Below, piece by piece: positions 59,461 to 64,000 of a stretch of 64,000 nt of DNA. The DNA lies in the NCBI RefSeq assembly GCF_029227915.1, contig NC_079877.1, forward strand, positions 4,216,001 through 4,280,000. The letters are read 5' to 3'. A program made the position numbers and the translations under genes. Positions within the stretch are counted from its first letter, which is position 1, and every line of letters starts with the position of its first letter. The DNA comes from Hydractinia symbiolongicarpus (taxonomy: Eukaryota; Cnidaria; Hydrozoa; Anthoathecata; Hydractiniidae). The notes beneath the pieces are model-generated. The model did not search any database, was not told the origin of the DNA, and saw nothing but the letters and a program-made list of their open reading frames with translations.

Positions 59461-62400
59461 AGGTGATATTCCCTTCAATTTCAATGAATATGAAACAAAA
59501 GAGCTAAATTCCATCAGAAGGATGCGTTGCCAATCCTAGATCATTGGATTGTTCATTATACGACGTTCTGACAATGTCTTGTTGTTTTAGATAACTCACA
59601 TGTCGAAACTATTTTTGTTGCGTACTACATCACATCTAGAAGGTGTCCATTCACACAAGACACGGTCGATTTTGCGGATTTAAGTACCAATACGCGCTGC
59701 ATCGTGCGCCTTTTTTGTCAGGGATGAAGAGATAAAAAAAAGAATTTTCTAATATGCTTCAAAATTTACGTCAACGTAACCCTGTTTTGACAACTAGGGA
59801 TACGTTTCCCTGTTTAACATGCTATTAACATTTCTTATTAAGAACAATGCTGGAGATGAGTAGTCGAAATGAAATACGTGCGTTTAACGTCACTGCTTCA
59901 ATTGGACGTTAAGTATTTTTATCCCATGACTTTTCATTAATGCCCCTGCGCTGTCATTTATATACCCTCGATAACGGCTTGGTTATAAACGGCACTAGCG
60001 GGCCTTATACAGTATTATTTACTGATAGCTATTTTAAATCAGTATATACGGGAAATCCACAGCACTGATTGGGTAAAAGCCTCAACGACGAGCTTCATAC
60101 AGCCCGGTGCAACTTTTGACCTTGTAACATACATATTAATAACTATAAATGCATACAAATAACATTGGAAAAAATAGCCAAACACATCCACACTGAAAAA
60201 TGAAGTTGCAGTAAATCCTAAATCACGATTCACTCCGTCAGAATCAGAAAAACATGTTCCACGTTCGGTGTCGCAGATAAAAGAAAATGCTTTTAAAAAC
60301 ATTAACAGCACAATGAAAAACAAGCAAAACAACGTCGAATTTATGTGATAAACATGTATTTGAAAAATTGAAACAATAAAACTCAAATGGAAAGTTCTCT
60401 ATTTTTTTTACAACCTTGTCATCTTACGAGAAATATTACTCTCGGTCAGCGTAGCGACCTCGCATGTTCGGTCTATGCTTTTGACCTCGCATAAACTTTC
60501 TCGGTACAGATAGACAAGTTATTTTATGTTGTATTAATAACGCCCGCAAAAGTAGCCTTTTTGTATTTAGATTTATGCTTTCCGTATCCGCCCTGACATT
60601 TTTGACTATCAAAATTGTGGCTCCGAATGAGACAGAATTGCCAAGTTGACAAAGTAGCAAAAAACGGCATTATCCGGTTAATAACGCCTTGGATAGAAAT
60701 GCTCACGCCACGCTTGCACGGTTGCATTGCGATTCTGGGTATGGCGGCGCCAGAAGATTTCAGGCTTTACTAAATAACGCTTACTACTCCTTTCATCAAA
60801 TACGGACACTCAAGGCACCCTATGCAATAATTCAAATGTGTTTGGCTGCAGCGACATGACAAAAAGAAAATTGGCAGTCAAATCATTCATCTCCTACTGG
60901 ATCTTATTGGGAAGGAAAAGTTCATATATTAGAGGTATTTATTTGACAACATATTTTTACAACAATGAGTACACTAAAGTTCGCATATAATCTTCCGAAG
61001 GTCCTCGTATCTAAACGAAAGGAAGTACATATTAAGCTCGTGGCCCGAAATGACTTGCTTACAAAAGTGTTCGCGACTTTTACCTCATCGGTAATAACAC
61101 CATGGCCCACGACCGGGCAATGAATTATAGCAGCAACCTCTTTTCATGCATTCGAATTCTGTTATACCAGGATAGCCGCAGTCGTCACGTTCTGTTGCTT
61201 TGCGCAGACATTTTTCTAACGAAAATTCAACACAAACCAGCAGTAAAAACTTTAAGGATCGCGCATTATGTTATTTTGCGACGAATGTGGAGAGCGTACT
61301 TCTATGCTTACCTAGGCGGTGGTAGCACCACGGTCCACTTTGGTTTAGCAATTCACTATAACAACAGCCTTTCTTCTCGCATGCCCGCTTCGTTATGCCT
61401 GGATAACCACAATCATGACGTCTTGTTGCTGCTATTTTCCGGCATTTTTCTAAAATTACGGATGGAAGAGTACACAATGCTTTCAAAATACCTAATCAGT
61501 AAGAGCGGAACAACTTACCTTGCCTGTAATAACACCACGGTCCCTTTTCCTTGATCGCGTTGTAACAGCATCCTTTTTTGACGCAATCTGATTTGCTTAT
61601 CCCAGGGTAACCACAATCTTCACGTTTGTTTGCTTCAATCATGGGACAGTTTGCTAGAGTATTTTGAGAAATAATTAGTGGCCCAAATTGTCAGTGTTAA
61701 TGCCGAAAACATAGTCGAAAATTTACCTTTTCGATGATAACACCACGGGCCAGCCACCTTTAATTCGCCATAACAACATCCCTTTCTCAAGCAATCCAAC
61801 GGACTAATTCCATGGTAGCCACAATCAACGCGCATTGACGCCTTTATGTTTCGACATTTTGCTATTACGAAACAAATTAGGTAGATTCACAACTAAAATG
61901 CAATGACAACCCCCTCAAGTGTAAGAAGCCGTATTACCTCCACATGTGTTGCAAAGCCTTGGGCAATGACTGAAAACGATTTTCTTTGAACAACTAGTTG
62001 ATCTAACCACAGAGCACAAGATATTTCTGTTGCTGCAAACTCTTGTAGCTGAAAAATTAAGAACAAATGCAATTTTTTTATTATTGCGACGAAACATTGA
62101 CGGCAATTGCAATGAAGAAGCATTAAAATACCTGTGGCAGCGGCAAAAGCCAAAACAACAAAACAAATCACGTAAATCTGATATTTCCTCATGATTCCGG
62201 CTCTTATTTCGTCGGTGCGCGAATCGTATTAGTCCAATTCATGTCAAAGCCTTCTTTATACGCTCTTTTCTCTCTAATTACTGTAATTAATGAGTGCTTA
62301 TAATCAAGATGGCCGTTTACAAATTACAACGTAAATTCGCCTCCGGGGAAGATATTGTGCATGTAGCATTCACCGTTTAAACTCTTGTGGGTTTCGCTTT

Positions 62401-62589
62401 GAAATATGTTGACACGGTCTATGAAGATCATTGTTGATTGTTGAATAAACGGAAGGTTTTTATCGGAGTGGTGTAGGACTAGGGTGCACACGAATCACAC
62501 ACGAGTTATTCTTGTCTTCGGTGACCAAACCAACAATTCCCAATCATACATGCGTGTTATACTTTCAAGAGATCGTTCTTTCGCGGTGA
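59461..62589 (-). repeat. Array unit 20
   Basis: 3,129 bp: the A-tract near 59734 has eight A instead of nine. A at 61973 (exon 2) matches one of the four unit 2/14 markers; the other three are absent. Confidence 0.98.
61085..62192 (-). CDS. ShKT plus four-trefoil secreted protein, copy 20 (Phe46)
   Basis: Exons: 62132-62192, 61938-62048, 61727-61861, 61519-61653, 61312-61449, 61085-61215. Intact. Ser46 is Phe in the ShKT domain but residue 54 is the majority Asn, so this copy is intermediate between the majority form and copies 2 and 14. Confidence 0.87.
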
Positions 62590-64000
62590 AGGTGATATTC
62601 CCTTCAATTTCAATGAATATGAAACAAAAGAGCTAAATTCCATCAGAAGGATGCGTTGCCAATCCTAGATCATTGGATTGTTCATTATACGACGTTCTGA
62701 CAATGTCTTGTTGTTTTAGATAACTCACATGTCGAAACTATTTTTGTTGCGTACTACATCACATCTAGAAGGTGTCCATTCACACAAGACACGGTCGATT
62801 TTGCGGATTTAAGTACCAATACGCGCTGCATCGTGCGCCTTTTTTGTCAGGGATGAAGAGATAAAAAAAAAGAATTTTCTAATATGCTTCAAAATTTACG
62901 TCAACGTAACCCTGTTTTGACAACTAGGGATACGTTTCCCTGTTTAACATGCTATTAACATTTCTTATTAAGAACAATGCTGGAGATGAGTAGTCGAAAT
63001 GAAATACGTGCGTTTAACGTCACTGCTTCAATTGGACGTTAAGTATTTTTATCCCATGACTTTTCATTAATGCCCCTGCGCTGTCATTTATATACCCTCG
63101 ATAACGGCTTGGTTATAAACGGCACTAGCGGGCCTTATACAGTATTATTTACTGATAGCTATTTTAAATCAGTATATACGGGAAATCCACAGCACTGATT
63201 GGGTAAAAGCCTCAACGACGAGCTTCATACAGCCCGGTGCAACTTTTGACCTTGTAACATACATATTAATAACTATAAATGCATACAAATAACATTGGAA
63301 AAAATAGCCAAACACATCCACACTGAAAAATGAAGTTGCAGTAAATCCTAAATCACGATTCACTCCGTCAGAATCAGAAAAACATGTTCCACGTTCGGTG
63401 TCGCAGATAAAAGAAAATGCTTTTAAAAACATTAACAGCACAATGAAAAACAAGCAAAACAACGTCGAATTTATGTGATAAACATGTATTTGAAAAATTG
63501 AAACAATAAAACTCAAATGGAAAGTTCTCTATTTTTTTTACAACCTTGTCATCTTACGAGAAATATTACTCTCGGTCAGCGTAGCGACCTCGCATGTTCG
63601 GTCTATGCTTTTGACCTCGCATAAACTTTCTCGGTACAGATAGACAAGTTATTTTATGTTGTATTAATAACGCCCGCAAAAGTAGCCTTTTTGTATTTAG
63701 ATTTATGCTTTCCGTATCCGCCCTGACATTTTTGACTATCAAAATTGTGGCTCCGAATGAGACAGAATTGCCAAGTTGACAAAGTAGCAAAAAACGGCAT
63801 TATCCGGTTAATAACGCCTTGGATAGAAATGCTCACGCCACGCTTGCACGGTTGCATTGCGATTCTGGGTATGGCGGCGCCAGAAGATTTCAGGCTTTAC
63901 TAAATAACGCTTACTACTCCTTTCATCAAATACGGACACTCAAGGCACCCTATGCAATAATTCAAATGTGTTTGGCTGCAGCGACATGACAAAAAGAAAA
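62590..64000 (-). repeat. Array unit 21, cut by the window edge
   Basis: The first 1,411 bp of a unit, all spacer. The window ends before the AATAAA signal and the trefoil exons, so no part of the gene is present. I noticed no difference from the majority sequence. Confidence 0.97.

Larger units (their letters stand above)
1..64000 (-). repeat. Tandem array of a 3,130-bp gene-bearing unit (20 full copies plus a partial one)
   Basis: The same 3,130-bp sequence recurs head to tail through the entire window, always in the same orientation, and the array runs off both ends. The point where the window opens (aggtgatatt) is an arbitrary phase that recurs at every unit start. Seventeen full units are exactly 3,130 bp; unit 9 is 3,131, unit 14 is 3,119 and unit 20 is 3,129. 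Substitutions from the majority sequence are about three per unit and fall in exons, introns and spacer alike. The minus strand is given because the only recognisable gene in each unit lies on it. This is a repeated protein-coding locus rather than satellite DNA, rDNA or a transposon: there are no terminal repeats, transposase or rRNA-like sequences. Confidence 0.99.

Noticed and set aside
1-64000. Transposon or CRISPR interpretation of the repeats
   Set aside because: There are no terminal inverted repeats, target-site duplications, transposase or reverse transcriptase frames. The repeat is 3.1 kb with no short repeat-spacer pattern, and intron-bearing genes exclude a prokaryotic array.

Overview
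The whole window is one head-to-tail tandem array. A unit of 3,130 bp is present 20 times in full, plus 1,411 bp of a 21st copy, with no unique flanking DNA on either side. Units start at 1, 3131, 6261, 9391, 12521, 15651, 18781, 21911, 25041, 28172, 31302, 34432, 37562, 40692, 43811, 46941, 50071, 53201, 56331, 59461 and 62590. Copies differ by only about three bases each from the consensus (hand count). Length changes are confined to one A-tract (units 9 and 20) and one 11-bp deletion (unit 14).

Each unit carries one gene on the minus strand, split into six short exons by five GT-AG introns of 69-96 bp, all in phase 1. The predicted product is a 236-residue secreted, cysteine-rich protein. 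It has a signal peptide (exon 1), a ShKT-type six-cysteine domain (exon 2) and four P-type trefoil domains (exons 3-6, one per exon). A TATAAA box lies about 63 bp before the ATG and an AATAAA polyadenylation signal about 140 bp after the stop. The remaining ~1.8 kb per unit is spacer in which I recognise no gene.

Spliceosomal introns, a TATA box, AATAAA and secreted trefoil/ShKT domains point to an animal. ShKT and multi-trefoil secreted proteins are common in cnidarians, so an anthozoan or other cnidarian is my best guess, but the sequence does not settle the phylum. The four trefoil exons form two look-alike pairs (3/4 and 5/6). The last exon ends in TGA exactly where a splice donor-like sequence still follows.

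Most copies look intact and near-identical, which would give high gene dosage. Three copies are damaged: unit 6 (splice acceptor lost), unit 8 (premature stop plus a new donor) and unit 11 (premature stop). Unit 17 loses a structural cysteine and unit 10 a conserved glycine. A higher-order pattern is superimposed: units 1 to early 5 reappear as units 13 to early 17, with 15 shared private variants at a spacing of about 37.55 kb. Other variants are shared only by neighbouring units. Both patterns fit unequal crossing-over and gene conversion.
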